Below are positions 49,527-60,570 of a stretch of DNA of 64,000 nt, piece by piece. Numbering within the stretch: the first letter of the stretch is position 1; each line of letters begins with the position of its first letter. Origin of the DNA: Onishia taeanensis (lineage in GTDB: Bacteria > Pseudomonadota > Gammaproteobacteria > Pseudomonadales > Halomonadaceae); the NCBI RefSeq assembly GCF_013349955.1, contig NZ_JABVXC010000009.1, positions 62,001-126,000 of the forward strand. The letters are read 5' to 3'. The position numbers and the translations under genes are program-made. The notes below the pieces were generated by a model that worked only from the letters and a program-made list of their open reading frames with translations, was not told the DNA's origin and did no database searches.

Positions 49527-50346
49527 CCTCCTCTTCGCCTTCGGGCCCCTCCCCGGGGGACGTCACCTCAGCGTCGACGTCCCCTGTCGTGCCGTTCTGC
49601 CCTGATGGCGCTTCCCGCAGGCGCTTTTGCTTCTGCAGATGCAGCGATGCCGCCACCGCCTGAGCCGATACCCGCGGCGGCTCGGCAATCACCAGCGGCT
49701 CTTCGGGCCCCAGAAAGTAGGCTTCCCGCCCCCAGAGATACAGATCGCCGAGCGTGGCCAGTCGCGCCAACCACTCCCGGGCGCGCAGCCGCCATATACC
49801 TTCAGCCTGTTCGTCCTGGACCGCGCAGCCCTCAACCTCGAGCCCCAGCGCATCGGCGATGAACATGGCCCTGGGCAGATGCCAGGCCTGACTGATCAGC
49901 AGCGCGCGCTCGACGTCGAAGACCGCCTGAGCGCGCACCAGGGTATCGAAGGTGCTGAAGCCGGCATAATCCAAGGTCATGTCGACATCTCGCACGCGCT
50001 GTGCACGCAGCTCTCGCCACATGCTCACAGGCTCGTTGTAGTAGCGAGTACGGTTGTCACCGGATAGCAGCAGATGCTCGACGCGTCGATCGCGCATCAA
50101 GCTGGCCGCGGCTTCGATCCGCGCAGCGAAATAGGGATTGCGCCCGCCCTGTCGGCTCCAAAGCGAGGTGCCGAAGACGATGCCTACCGGCGCTTCGACA
50201 CACTGGGACAGCTGGTGATCGATACGGCCACGCGTGCGCTCGACCATCCACAGATTGGCCGCCACCCCTGCGATGATCAGGCACACCACCAGAGCACCCA
50301 GCGTCATCAGGAGAGCTCTGAGGCCCACCCCCCATTTCCGGTACAT
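49453..50346 (-). CDS. SanA/YdcF-like DUF218 membrane protein
   Basis: 297 aa. One N-terminal membrane helix (ALLMTLGALVVCLIIAGVAAN) then a periplasmic DUF218 domain: APVGIVFGTSLW, HLLLSGDNRTRYYNEPVSM, FSTFDTLVRAQ and LLISQAWHLPRAMFIAD are SanA hallmarks. SanA affects envelope permeability and vancomycin sensitivity in E. coli. Residues from about 235 on form a low-complexity tail (Gly, Glu, Ser, Ala) not usual for the family; it is encoded across the overlap with the helical protein gene. Confidence 0.88.
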   Translation of the reverse strand: MYRKWGVGLRALLMTLGALVVCLIIAGVAANLWMVERTRGRIDHQLSQCVEAPVGIVFGTSLWSRQGGRNPYFAARIEAAASLMRDRRVEHLLLSGDNRTRYYNEPVSMWRELRAQRVRDVDMTLDYAGFSTFDTLVRAQAVFDVERALLISQAWHLPRAMFIADALGLEVEGCAVQDEQAEGIWRLRAREWLARLATLGDLYLWGREAYFLGPEEPLVIAEPPRVSAQAVAASLHLQKQKRLREAPSGQNGTTGDVDAEVTSPGEGPEGEEEASGSLSAADKARESAYDSPSSSAP

Positions 50347-50552
50347 GCAAGCTTACCCTTTACTGTCCAGCACAATGGGCGCATGGCGTTTTGTTCCACC
50401 GCTTGGCCCGGCTCGCCAGTGGTGCTGTTTCCCCGCGTTCGGGGACGTCGTCTCACGGCACACGACACGCACGCTACTATGTCGACCGACATCAATCCAT
50501 GGCAGTTAGCCTGGCACTTGTGCCCTGATCACTCAGGTCCGACCGTGAAGCC

Positions 50553-51125
50553 TCAGAACATGCCCAGCTCGAGCCGGGCCTCCTCGCTCATCATCTCGCG
50601 ACTCCAGGGCGGGTCGAAGACGATGTCGACATGGACCTTGCTGATCTGCGGGGCGCCGAGGATCTTGTTGCGGGCGTCGGCGGCGATCACGTCGCCCATG
50701 CCGCAGCCCGGCGCGGTAAGGGTCATCCGAATGGTGACGAGGCGTTCGCCGGTCAGCAGCCGCTCGATGCGACAGCCATAGACCAGCCCCAGCTCGACGA
50801 TATCGACCGGGATTTCCGGGTCGAAGCAGGTACGCAGCTGGTCCCAGACGAACTGCTCGATTTCCTCTTCGCTGGCATCTTCGGGCAGCGTCGGGCGCGG
50901 CAATGACTCGAGCCCCAGGGCATCCAGGTTGGCGCCCTCGATCAGAAACAGGCGGCCCTCGAAGGCCACGCTGACGGTGCTGCCCTTGGCCTGCATCACC
51001 GAGACGATGCTGTCCTCGGTCAGTGTCACGGTCTTGCCGAAGGGAATGGAGATGACCTCCACGTCCCGCTGCAGGGGCATTTCCTGGCCCTTATAGAGCG
51101 CATCCACTTGTTCCATGGCCGACAT
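50553..51125 (-). CDS. sufT: SufT Fe-S assembly factor
   Basis: 190 aa. The C-terminal MIP18/PaaD-like domain (DUF59) reads QLRTCFDPEIPVDIVELGLVYGC and RMTLTAPGCGMGDVIAADAR, with conserved Asp-Pro and the Cys in APGCGMG. The N-terminal 80 residues are the SufT-specific extension. SufT helps mature Fe-S proteins as a carrier or insertion factor. Last gene of the suf operon, 19 bases after sufS, SD GGAGGAG. Confidence 0.93.
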   Translation of the reverse strand: MSAMEQVDALYKGQEMPLQRDVEVISIPFGKTVTLTEDSIVSVMQAKGSTVSVAFEGRLFLIEGANLDALGLESLPRPTLPEDASEEEIEQFVWDQLRTCFDPEIPVDIVELGLVYGCRIERLLTGERLVTIRMTLTAPGCGMGDVIAADARNKILGAPQISKVHVDIVFDPPWSREMMSEEARLELGMF

Positions 51126-51144
51126 TTCACTCCTCCGGGGTCAG

Positions 51145-52386
51145 TTAGCGCACCATGCCGATCACCCGCTCCAGAGACTCGACGAAGATGTCGATCTCCT
51201 CGGGGGTGTTGTAGGCAGCAAATGAGGCGCGACAGGTAGCATCGACACCGAAGTGTGCAAGCAACGGCTGGGCACAGTGGTGGCCGGTACGAATCGCCAC
51301 GCCGAGCTGATCGATCAGCAGACCGATGTCCTGACTGTGGGCGCCCTCGACCACGAAGGACATGACGGCCGCCTTGCCGGGCGCGGTGCCCAGAATCCGC
51401 AGGCCATCGATGCGCGAAAGCTCTCGCGTGGCATGTTCGGTGAGGCGGTGCTCCCAGGCCCGGATCAGCGGCAGACCGATGCCGGACACCCAGTCGAGCG
51501 CCGCGCCCAGGGCGATCACCTCGGCGATCGCCGGGGTGCCCGCCTCGAACTTGTGGGGAATGTCGGCGAAGGTACTGCCGGCCTCGAAGGACACGGTCTT
51601 GATCATCTCGCCACCGCCCTGCCAGGGCGGCATGGCTTCTAGCAGTGCGGCCTTGCCGTAAAGCACACCCACGCCTGTGGGCCCGTAGACCTTATGCCCG
51701 GAAAACGCATAGAAGTCGGCGTCCATGGCCGCGACGTCGACCTGCTCATGGGGAGCCGCCTGGGCGCCGTCGACCAGGATGAGGGCGCCATGGGAGTGCG
51801 CCACGCTTGCCATCTCGGACACCGGGTTAACGGTGCCGAAGGCATTGGACACCTGGTTCACCGCCACCAGGCGAGTCCGTTCGGTGAAGAGGTCGCGATA
51901 GGCGGCCTGATCGAGCACACCGCGCTCATCGACCGGGATCACCTTGATGGTGAAGCCGATCTCCTTGGCCAGCAGCTGCCAGGGCACGATATTCGAGTGG
52001 TGCTCGAGCTGCGAGACCAGCACCTCATCGCCGGCCTTGAGATTGGTCCGGCCCCAGGTGTTGACCACCAGATTGATGGCCTCGGTGGTACCCCGAGTAA
52101 AGATGATCTCGCGGATCTCGCGGGCATTGATGAAGGCCCGCACCTTGTCACGGGCACGCTCGAAGGCCGAGGTGGCCTCATCGGACAGGGTATGCAGCCC
52201 CCGATGAATATTGGCGTTGTAGTGCCGATAATAGTCGTCGAAGACCTCAATCACCTGCCGTGGCGTCTGGCAGGTGGCGGCGTTGTCCAGATACACCAGC
52301 GGCTTGCCGTGAACCTCCCGATCGAGGACCGGGAAGTCGCGGCGTACCTTGGCCACGTCCAGCATCAGGTCACTGAAGTCGGTCAT
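51145..52386 (-). CDS. sufS: Cysteine desulfurase SufS
   Basis: 413 aa PLP enzyme. YLDNAATCQTP opens the fold, PLP-binding Lys lies in FSGHKVYGPTGVG, and the catalytic Cys in RTGHHCAQPL. It mobilises sulfur from cysteine for cluster building on SufBCD. sufE and sufU were not seen in the operon, so the sulfur acceptor must be encoded elsewhere or be SufB directly. It starts 3 bases after sufD with SD AGGAGTGAG. Confidence 0.96.
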   Translation of the reverse strand: MTDFSDLMLDVAKVRRDFPVLDREVHGKPLVYLDNAATCQTPRQVIEVFDDYYRHYNANIHRGLHTLSDEATSAFERARDKVRAFINAREIREIIFTRGTTEAINLVVNTWGRTNLKAGDEVLVSQLEHHSNIVPWQLLAKEIGFTIKVIPVDERGVLDQAAYRDLFTERTRLVAVNQVSNAFGTVNPVSEMASVAHSHGALILVDGAQAAPHEQVDVAAMDADFYAFSGHKVYGPTGVGVLYGKAALLEAMPPWQGGGEMIKTVSFEAGSTFADIPHKFEAGTPAIAEVIALGAALDWVSGIGLPLIRAWEHRLTEHATRELSRIDGLRILGTAPGKAAVMSFVVEGAHSQDIGLLIDQLGVAIRTGHHCAQPLLAHFGVDATCRASFAAYNTPEEIDIFVESLERVIGMVR

Positions 52387-52389
52387 GAC

Positions 52390-53748
52390 TCACTCCTCAT
52401 CCAGGGCGGCGGCAACCTCGACCAGCCCGGCCAGATTGAACCGCTCCGGCAGCTTGCCGGCCACCGTGCGCTCGACGCGTTCGGCCACGGCGTCCAGCAC
52501 CACCTGCTCCATCACTTCGCCGGCAAAGGCCAGCGTCAGCAAGCCGCGGGCCGTCTCTTCACCGATACCCCGCGCCCGCAGGGCGAAGATGGCTTCTTCG
52601 TCGAGCTGGCCGGTGGTGGCGCCATGGGAGCACTTGACGTCATCGGCGTAGATCTCGAGCTCCGGCTTGGTGTCGATCTCGGCACGGTCGGAGAGCAGCA
52701 GGTTGGCGTTGCTCTGGTGTGCTTCGATCTTCTGGCTATCGCGGCGAACTACCACCTTGCCATTGAAGACACCGTGCGCCCGGTCGCCGAGGATGCCCTT
52801 GTAGTTCTCGTTGGAGAAGGTGTGGGGCGCGTTATGGTTGACCAGGGTGTGGTTATCGACATGCTGGCGACCCTGAGCAAAGAACAGACCGTAGTAGTTG
52901 GTCTCGGCGCCCTGAGCGTTGAGATCGGCGACGATGTCGTTGCGCACCAGCGAGCCGCCCAGGTTCAGGTTGAAGGACGTGAAGCGACTGTCGCGGCCCT
53001 GATCGATATGCAGGCTCGAGACATGCAGGTCCTTGAGCGAGGCTTCCTGCAGTTTGTAGTGCGTCAGGATAGCGCCACGCTCCAGCATCACCTCGGAGAC
53101 CAGGTTAGAGAAGTTGGCAGCCTCTTCCTCGCCCACCTGGTGCTCGATCACGGTGGCCTGACTGCGCGCACCGGCCTCGATCAGCACGCGCGGATGACTC
53201 ATCAGCGGCGTGGCATTGGCCCGGGACAGGAACTGTACCAGGATCGGCGTCTCGACCACCGAGCCCGGTGCCAGGCGAATCACCGCCCCTTCTTCGGCGA
53301 AGGCGGTATTGAGCGCCGTGAACGGCGAGAAGTCGACGCCGGCCAGGCGACCCAGGGCGCCACCCACGGCTTCGTGGTTGTCGGCCAGCGCCTCGGACAG
53401 CGGCTCGACGCTGACGCCAGCCGGCAAGGCCGCCAGGTCGGACAGCTCGGGGGCGAAGATGCCGTCGACGAAGGTCAGACGCAGCGCCTCGAGAGGCAGC
53501 GTCAGCGCCGCCGCGGTCGCGGGCGACAGCGGTGCCAGGTCCTGCGCATCCTGAGCCAGGGTAAAGTCGCCGCGGGCGATGGTGCGCACATCGGTGTACT
53601 TGAAGGCCTCATCACGGCGGGTCGGGAAGCCCAGCGCCTCGAAACGCGCCGCACCAGCCTGACGGCGGGCGGCAATCCAGGTCGGCTCGGCGCCACGGCG
53701 CGTGCCGCGTGCGCTCAGTGCATCGAGAAAAGTCTGTTCGTCGCTCAT
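52390..53748 (-). CDS. sufD: Fe-S cluster assembly scaffold SufD
   Basis: 452 aa from ATG 53748, overlapping the sufC stop as ATGA. It belongs to the SufB/SufD beta-helix family: LQEASLKDLHVSSLHIDQGR and KCSHGATTGQLDEEAIFAL are typical, with the conserved His in CSHGAT. It forms the SufBC2D complex, which assembles clusters on SufB with SufC ATPase activity. Confidence 0.95.
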   Translation of the reverse strand: MSDEQTFLDALSARGTRRGAEPTWIAARRQAGAARFEALGFPTRRDEAFKYTDVRTIARGDFTLAQDAQDLAPLSPATAAALTLPLEALRLTFVDGIFAPELSDLAALPAGVSVEPLSEALADNHEAVGGALGRLAGVDFSPFTALNTAFAEEGAVIRLAPGSVVETPILVQFLSRANATPLMSHPRVLIEAGARSQATVIEHQVGEEEAANFSNLVSEVMLERGAILTHYKLQEASLKDLHVSSLHIDQGRDSRFTSFNLNLGGSLVRNDIVADLNAQGAETNYYGLFFAQGRQHVDNHTLVNHNAPHTFSNENYKGILGDRAHGVFNGKVVVRRDSQKIEAHQSNANLLLSDRAEIDTKPELEIYADDVKCSHGATTGQLDEEAIFALRARGIGEETARGLLTLAFAGEVMEQVVLDAVAERVERTVAGKLPERFNLAGLVEVAAALDEE

Positions 53749-54497
53749 GCCGCGGATTCCTCCAGGACCCATTCGTAGCCGCGCGATTCGAGTTCCAGGG
53801 CCAGCTCCTTGCCACCGGTCTTGACGATGCGCCCGTCGACCAGCACATGCACCACGTCCGGCACGATATGATCGAGCAGACGCTGGTAGTGGGTGACCAT
53901 CAGGATGGCGCGATTGGCGTCACGCAGAGAGTTGACGCCGTCGGCGACCACCTTCATGGCGTCGATATCCAGGCCGGAGTCGATCTCGTCGAGCATCGCG
54001 AGCTTGGGCTGGAGCAGCAGCATCTGCAGGATCTCGTTGCGTTTCTTCTCGCCACCGGAGAACCCTTCATTGACGGCGCGCTGCAGGAAGCTCGAGTCCA
54101 TCTTCATGAACTTGATCTTTTCCCGCACCAGCTTCATGAAGTCCGGCGCCGGCATCTCGTCTTCGCCACGAGCCGCACGCTGAGCGTTGAGCGCCGCCTT
54201 GAGCAGGTAGATGTTCTTCACCCCAGGGATCTCGACCGGATACTGGAAGCCGAGTAGCAGGCCGGCACAGGCACGCTCCTCGATATCCATTTCCAGCACG
54301 TCCTTGCCTTCGAAGGTGATCGTGCCGCTGGTGACCTCATAGCCGTCCTTGCCGGCGATGACCGCCGACAGGGTCGACTTGCCGGCTCCGTTGGGGCCCA
54401 TGATGGCATGCACCTCACCAGGTTGGATGGTCAGCGAGAGGCCCTTGAGGATTTCCTTGCCTTCCACCGTGACGTGCAGGTCCTTGACTTCGAGCAT
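53745..54497 (-). CDS. sufC: Fe-S assembly ATPase SufC
   Basis: 250 aa from ATG 54497. ABC-type ATPase with Walker A GPNGAGKST, signature FSGGEKKRNE and Walker B LAMLDEIDSGLDIDA, all characteristic of SufC. It drives conformational change of the SufBC2D scaffold in the cytoplasm. 82 bases separate it from sufB and it overlaps sufD by 4 bases. Confidence 0.97.
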   Translation of the reverse strand: MLEVKDLHVTVEGKEILKGLSLTIQPGEVHAIMGPNGAGKSTLSAVIAGKDGYEVTSGTITFEGKDVLEMDIEERACAGLLLGFQYPVEIPGVKNIYLLKAALNAQRAARGEDEMPAPDFMKLVREKIKFMKMDSSFLQRAVNEGFSGGEKKRNEILQMLLLQPKLAMLDEIDSGLDIDAMKVVADGVNSLRDANRAILMVTHYQRLLDHIVPDVVHVLVDGRIVKTGGKELALELESRGYEWVLEESAA

Positions 54498-54579
54498 GTT
54501 GACACCTTGATTCGGTTCGGGCCGCCACGCGGCCTTTAAAGATTCGATGACGAATGACGTATCGCTGGGCATCCGGCAC

Positions 54580-56022
54580 TTAGCCGACGGCACCTTCCAA
54601 TGTCACGTTGAGCAGCGCTTCGGCTTCAACGGCGAACTCCATCGGCAGCTCCTGGAAGACGTCCTTGCAGAAGCCGTTGACGATCATGCTGACCGCGTCT
54701 TCCTCGGAGATACCCCGGCTCTGGCAATAGAACAGCTGGTCCTCGCCGATCTTCGAAGTAGTCGCCTCGTGCTCGACGGTGGCGGAGCTGTTGCCGATCT
54801 CCTGATAGGGGAAGGTGTGAGCGCCACACTGATCGCCGATGAGCAGCGAATCACACTGGGTGAAGTTGCGTGCCCCCTTGGCCCGCGGGCCGATCTTGAC
54901 CAGGCCACGATAGGACTGGTTGCTGCGCCCGGCGGAAATACCCTTGGAAATGATGCTGGAACGGGTGCCCTCGCCGATGTGAATCATCTTGGTGCCGGTA
55001 TCGGCCTGCTGGCGGCCGTTGGTCACGGCGACCGAGTAAAACTCACCGATGCTGTCACGGCCACGCAGCACGCAGGACGGATACTTCCAGGTAATCGCCG
55101 AGCCGGTCTCAACCTGGGTCCAGCTGATCCGCGAGCGGTCACCGCGGCAATCACCGCGCTTGGTCACGAAGTTGTAGATACCGCCCTTGCCGTCTTCGTC
55201 CCCCGGGTACCAGTTCTGCACCGTGGAGTACTTGATGTAGGCATCTTCCAGCGCCACCAGCTCGACCACCGCGGCGTGCAGCTGATTCTCGTCACGCTGA
55301 GGCGCGGTGCAGCCCTCGAGATAGGAGACCTGGGCCTGCTTCTCGCAGATGATCAGGGTGCGCTCGAACTGCCCCGTGTTGGCGGCGTTGATACGGAAAT
55401 AGGTGGAAAGCTCCATCGGGCAGGTCACGCCTTCCGGCACGAAGACGAAGGAGCCATCGGTGAAGACGGCCGAGTTGAGCGCCGCGAAGTAGTTGTCGGC
55501 GGCGGGCACGACGCTACCCAGATACTGCTTGATCAGTTCCGGGTAATCGCGGATCGCCTCGGAGATCGAACAGAAGATCACCCCGGCTTCGGCCAGCTTG
55601 TCCTTGAAGGTAGTGGTCACGGACACCGAGTCGAAGACCGCGTCCACGGCGACGCCGGCCAGTGCGGCCCGCTCGTGCAGCGGAATGCCCAGCTTCTCGT
55701 AGGTTTCGAGCAGCTTGGGATCGACCTCGTCGAGACTTTGCGGGCGGTCTTCGTCCTTCTTCGGTGCGCTGTAGTAAGAGATCGCCTGGTAGTCGATAGG
55801 TGGATAATCCAGATGCGCCCAGGAAGGAGACGTCATCTTCAACCACTGATGATAGGCCTTGAGACGCCACTCGAGCATCCACTCGGGCTCGCCCTTCTTC
55901 TTCGAGATGAAGGCGATGGTGTTCTCATCGAGGCCAGGCGGCATCGTGTCGCTTTCGATGTCAGTCACGAACCCTTGGGTGTATTCGCGACGGACAAGCT
56001 GCTCCATTTCTTCACTTGCCAT
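54580..56022 (-). CDS. sufB: Fe-S cluster assembly scaffold SufB
   Basis: 480 aa from ATG 56022 (SD GGAGGAGA). Conserved blocks include [39 protein letters not shown] and [20 protein letters not shown], the last with a Cys region used for cluster or sulfur handling. SufB is the scaffold on which the new cluster forms with SufC and SufD. Second gene of the operon, 50 bases after the Rrf2 regulator. Confidence 0.97.
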   Translation of the reverse strand: MASEEMEQLVRREYTQGFVTDIESDTMPPGLDENTIAFISKKKGEPEWMLEWRLKAYHQWLKMTSPSWAHLDYPPIDYQAISYYSAPKKDEDRPQSLDEVDPKLLETYEKLGIPLHERAALAGVAVDAVFDSVSVTTTFKDKLAEAGVIFCSISEAIRDYPELIKQYLGSVVPAADNYFAALNSAVFTDGSFVFVPEGVTCPMELSTYFRINAANTGQFERTLIICEKQAQVSYLEGCTAPQRDENQLHAAVVELVALEDAYIKYSTVQNWYPGDEDGKGGIYNFVTKRGDCRGDRSRISWTQVETGSAITWKYPSCVLRGRDSIGEFYSVAVTNGRQQADTGTKMIHIGEGTRSSIISKGISAGRSNQSYRGLVKIGPRAKGARNFTQCDSLLIGDQCGAHTFPYQEIGNSSATVEHEATTSKIGEDQLFYCQSRGISEEDAVSMIVNGFCKDVFQELPMEFAVEAEALLNVTLEGAVG

Positions 56023-56072
56023 GGTCTGTCTCCTCCCGGGCAATTGGAATCGAGGGATCCGGGCGTTTTACG

Positions 56073-56540
56073 TTAGCGACCGGCCTCGCTGGCCAGGGTC
56101 ACGGATTGAATGGGAAGCCTGACCGGCAACTTGATCGGCGTGGTTTCGGCCAGATGCGCCAAAGTCACGCTGTCGAGCAGAGTGCGCACGGCAAGTGACA
56201 CCCGCTGCCAGTTGTCGGACACCCCGCAGGTAGCGGCCAACTCGCAGTCGCCGTCGTCCTGACTGCACTCGGTCATCGCTACCGGGCCTTCGATCGCGGT
56301 AATGATATCGATAGCGCTGATCTCGGAAGCGGGACGCGCCAGCCGATAGCCGCCTTGGGCGCCGCGCTGAGACAGCAACAGCCCCGCGCGAACCAGCATC
56401 TTCAGGGTCTTGCTCACCGTTGGGTGCGGCAGCTGAACCGCCTCGGCCAATTCAGCGGCAGCATGCGGCTGCTCCGGATGACGAGCGATCTGCGCCATGA
56501 CCACGGCGGCGTAATCGGTCAAACGGGACAGTTTCAGCAT
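56073..56540 (-). CDS. Rrf2-family regulator of the SUF system (IscR-like)
   Basis: 155 aa from ATG 56540. Winged-helix Rrf2 domain (KLSRLTDYAAVVMAQIARHP, LPHPTVSKTLKMLVRAGLLLS, RGAQGGYRLARPASEIS). Three Cys in CSQDDGDCELAATC near residue 98 match the IscR-type cluster ligands, with spacing X6/X5. It probably senses Fe-S status and controls its own operon. First gene of the suf cluster; promoter and inverted repeat lie just upstream. Confidence 0.92.
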   Translation of the reverse strand: MLKLSRLTDYAAVVMAQIARHPEQPHAAAELAEAVQLPHPTVSKTLKMLVRAGLLLSQRGAQGGYRLARPASEISAIDIITAIEGPVAMTECSQDDGDCELAATCGVSDNWQRVSLAVRTLLDSVTLAHLAETTPIKLPVRLPIQSVTLASEAGR

Positions 56541-56601
56541 GGCGGCACTCCTTGTGCGCAATAGCGCGGTGGCGGTCTGCCTGGCGAGGTAGCCTCGGAT
56601 T

Positions 56602-56637
56602 GAGGACCATTTTAGTCCTGTATAAGGACGATGTGAA
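56602..56637 (-). promoter_or_regulatory. Sigma70 promoter of the suf operon with overlapping inverted repeat
   Basis: On the minus strand: -35 TTCACA (56632-56637), 17-base spacer, -10 TAAAAT (56609-56614), each with one mismatch to consensus; the start site should fall near 56602. An AGGAC-N7-GTCCT inverted repeat (56603-56619) overlaps the -10 and would suit autoregulation by the Rrf2 protein. It lies about 60 bases before the regulator's ATG. Confidence 0.7.
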
Positions 56638-56700
56638 GCCTCCCGCTTGGTATCGGCATGCTTGTCGACGGATCGGCGCACGATCGGCACCGATGGCATC

Positions 56701-56722
56701 AATAATGACAATTATTATCATT
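56701..56722. promoter_or_regulatory. Fur-box-like palindrome
   Basis: On the minus strand GATAAT-AATTGT-CATTAT, close to the Fur consensus (GATAAT / CATTAT arms). It sits about 65 bases upstream of the -35 of the suf promoter and no gene reads rightward from it, so it most likely ties the suf operon to iron supply. Confidence 0.6.
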
Positions 56723-56816
56723 TGGGCAGGCCCCCTCCCCTTCGCCGGAATACCTCACCACTTGGCGCGTCTGACCAACCAGACACACTGACCCGGCAAG
56801 CAAGTCCGAAACGCAA

Positions 56817-56847
56817 ACACCCCCGCCAGGAAACCTGGCGGGGGTGT
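56817..56847 (-). terminator. Terminator of purA
   Basis: ACACCCCCGCCAGG / CCTGGCGGGGGTGT, perfect 14 bp stem with AAA loop (TTT on the minus strand), about 36 bases after the purA stop. Only a short T tract follows (TTGCGTTT). Confidence 0.75.
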
Positions 56848-56882
56848 CATCGCTCGATCAGCGCTCGGTAAAGCGCAACCGG

Positions 56883-59412
<2,530 letters not shown>

Positions 59413-59549
59413 GTTGTGTCCTGCCAAGGTTGAATGGCCTATCCGGGCGTCGGCCGGGATCACGAAGCCTTTAAAAGGCCACGACTTCCACGCCCCTAGG
59501 GTCGCTTGACCCAAGCAAACGGAGTCGCATGACCCGTGGAAACGCCCAC

Positions 59550-59573
59550 AAAAAAACCGGGCAACGCCCGGTT
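59550..59573 (-). terminator. Rho-independent terminator of hflC
   Basis: AACCGGGC / GCCCGGTT with 3-base loop, followed on the minus strand by a run of T. Lies 113 bases after the hflC stop. Confidence 0.9.
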
Positions 59574-59685
59574 TATAGATTCTATCACGTTTGCCTGTGT
59601 GATGAACCCTGAGCGGGGCGCAGATCGCCCCGCTCGCTGCACTGTGCATGCAGGACCACGCTAGCGTAAGTTCACGCCAGCGTTA

Positions 59686-60570
59686 TCATTCCCCGCCTTG
59701 CGGTGACGGGCTCTTCAGATAGCGGAAGAAATCGCTAGATGGGTCGAGCACCATCATGTTTCCGCCGCCGCTGAAGCTCTGGCGATAAGCATCGAGGCTG
59801 CGCCAGAAGGAGTAGAACTCCTCGTCCTGCTGGTAGGCATCCGAGTAGATCGCGGCGGCCTCGGCATCGCCCTCACCTCGAAGAGTCTCGGAGCGCGACT
59901 GAGCCTGGGCCAACAGTACCTGACGGCGACGATCGGCATTGGCACGAATTCGCTCAGCCTCTTCCTGACCCTGCGCGCGCCATTCCCGGGCCTGACGCTC
60001 ACGCTCGGAGCGCATGCGTGAATAGACCGCCGACGACACATCTTCGGGCAGGTCGATACGCTTGACGCGAATGTCGCGAATCGCCACACCCAGCTCGTCG
60101 CGCATCAGGCTGTCGAGCTCCTGGGTCGGAGTGGTCATCAGATCATCGCGACGCTCGGAGATGATCTGCTGTAGGTTCAAGCGACCGAACTCGTTACGCA
60201 GGCTCTCGTCGACACGGGGCTGTATCAGGCGCACGGCCATCATCTCATCCCCGGCGGTGGCCTCGTAGTAGCGGGTCGGGTTGACCACCTGCCACTTCAC
60301 ATAGGAGTCGACGATGACCGCTTTCTGCTCGAGCGTCAGATAGCGGCTGGCATCGGTATCCAGCGTCAGCACACGGGTATCGAAGGTCCGCACCGTCTGG
60401 GTGATGGGAATCTTCACGTGCAGGCCAGGCTGGATATTCTCCTCAACGACCTCACCAAAGCGCAGCTTAACGGCGCGCTCGGTCTCATCGACGATGTACA
60501 GGCTGTTGCTGGCCAGCCAGGCGACGGCGGCGAGGCCACCGACGATCAGCAGGGAGCGATTATTGATCAT
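59686..60570 (-). CDS. hflC: HflC, modulator of FtsH protease
   Basis: 294 aa, SPFH/prohibitin family. One N-terminal membrane helix (LLIVGGLAAVAWLASNSLYIV), then the SPFH domain (VDETERAVKLRFGEVVEENIQPGLH) and a coiled-coil region rich in Arg, Glu and Gln. It forms the periplasmic HflKC cage around FtsH. Start overlaps the hflK stop (TAATG). Confidence 0.96.
   Translation of the reverse strand: MINNRSLLIVGGLAAVAWLASNSLYIVDETERAVKLRFGEVVEENIQPGLHVKIPITQTVRTFDTRVLTLDTDASRYLTLEQKAVIVDSYVKWQVVNPTRYYEATAGDEMMAVRLIQPRVDESLRNEFGRLNLQQIISERRDDLMTTPTQELDSLMRDELGVAIRDIRVKRIDLPEDVSSAVYSRMRSERERQAREWRAQGQEEAERIRANADRRRQVLLAQAQSRSETLRGEGDAEAAAIYSDAYQQDEEFYSFWRSLDAYRQSFSGGGNMMVLDPSSDFFRYLKSPSPQGGE

Noticed and set aside
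51694-53778. 694-codon open frame antisense to sufS and sufD
   Set aside because: It mirrors two clearly conserved genes, has biased composition from the complementary codon positions, and no SD or family resemblance. Long antisense frames are common in GC-rich DNA.
54547-56076. 509-codon open frame antisense to sufB
   Set aside because: Same reason: sufB is certain on the other strand and the antisense product has no recognisable domain.
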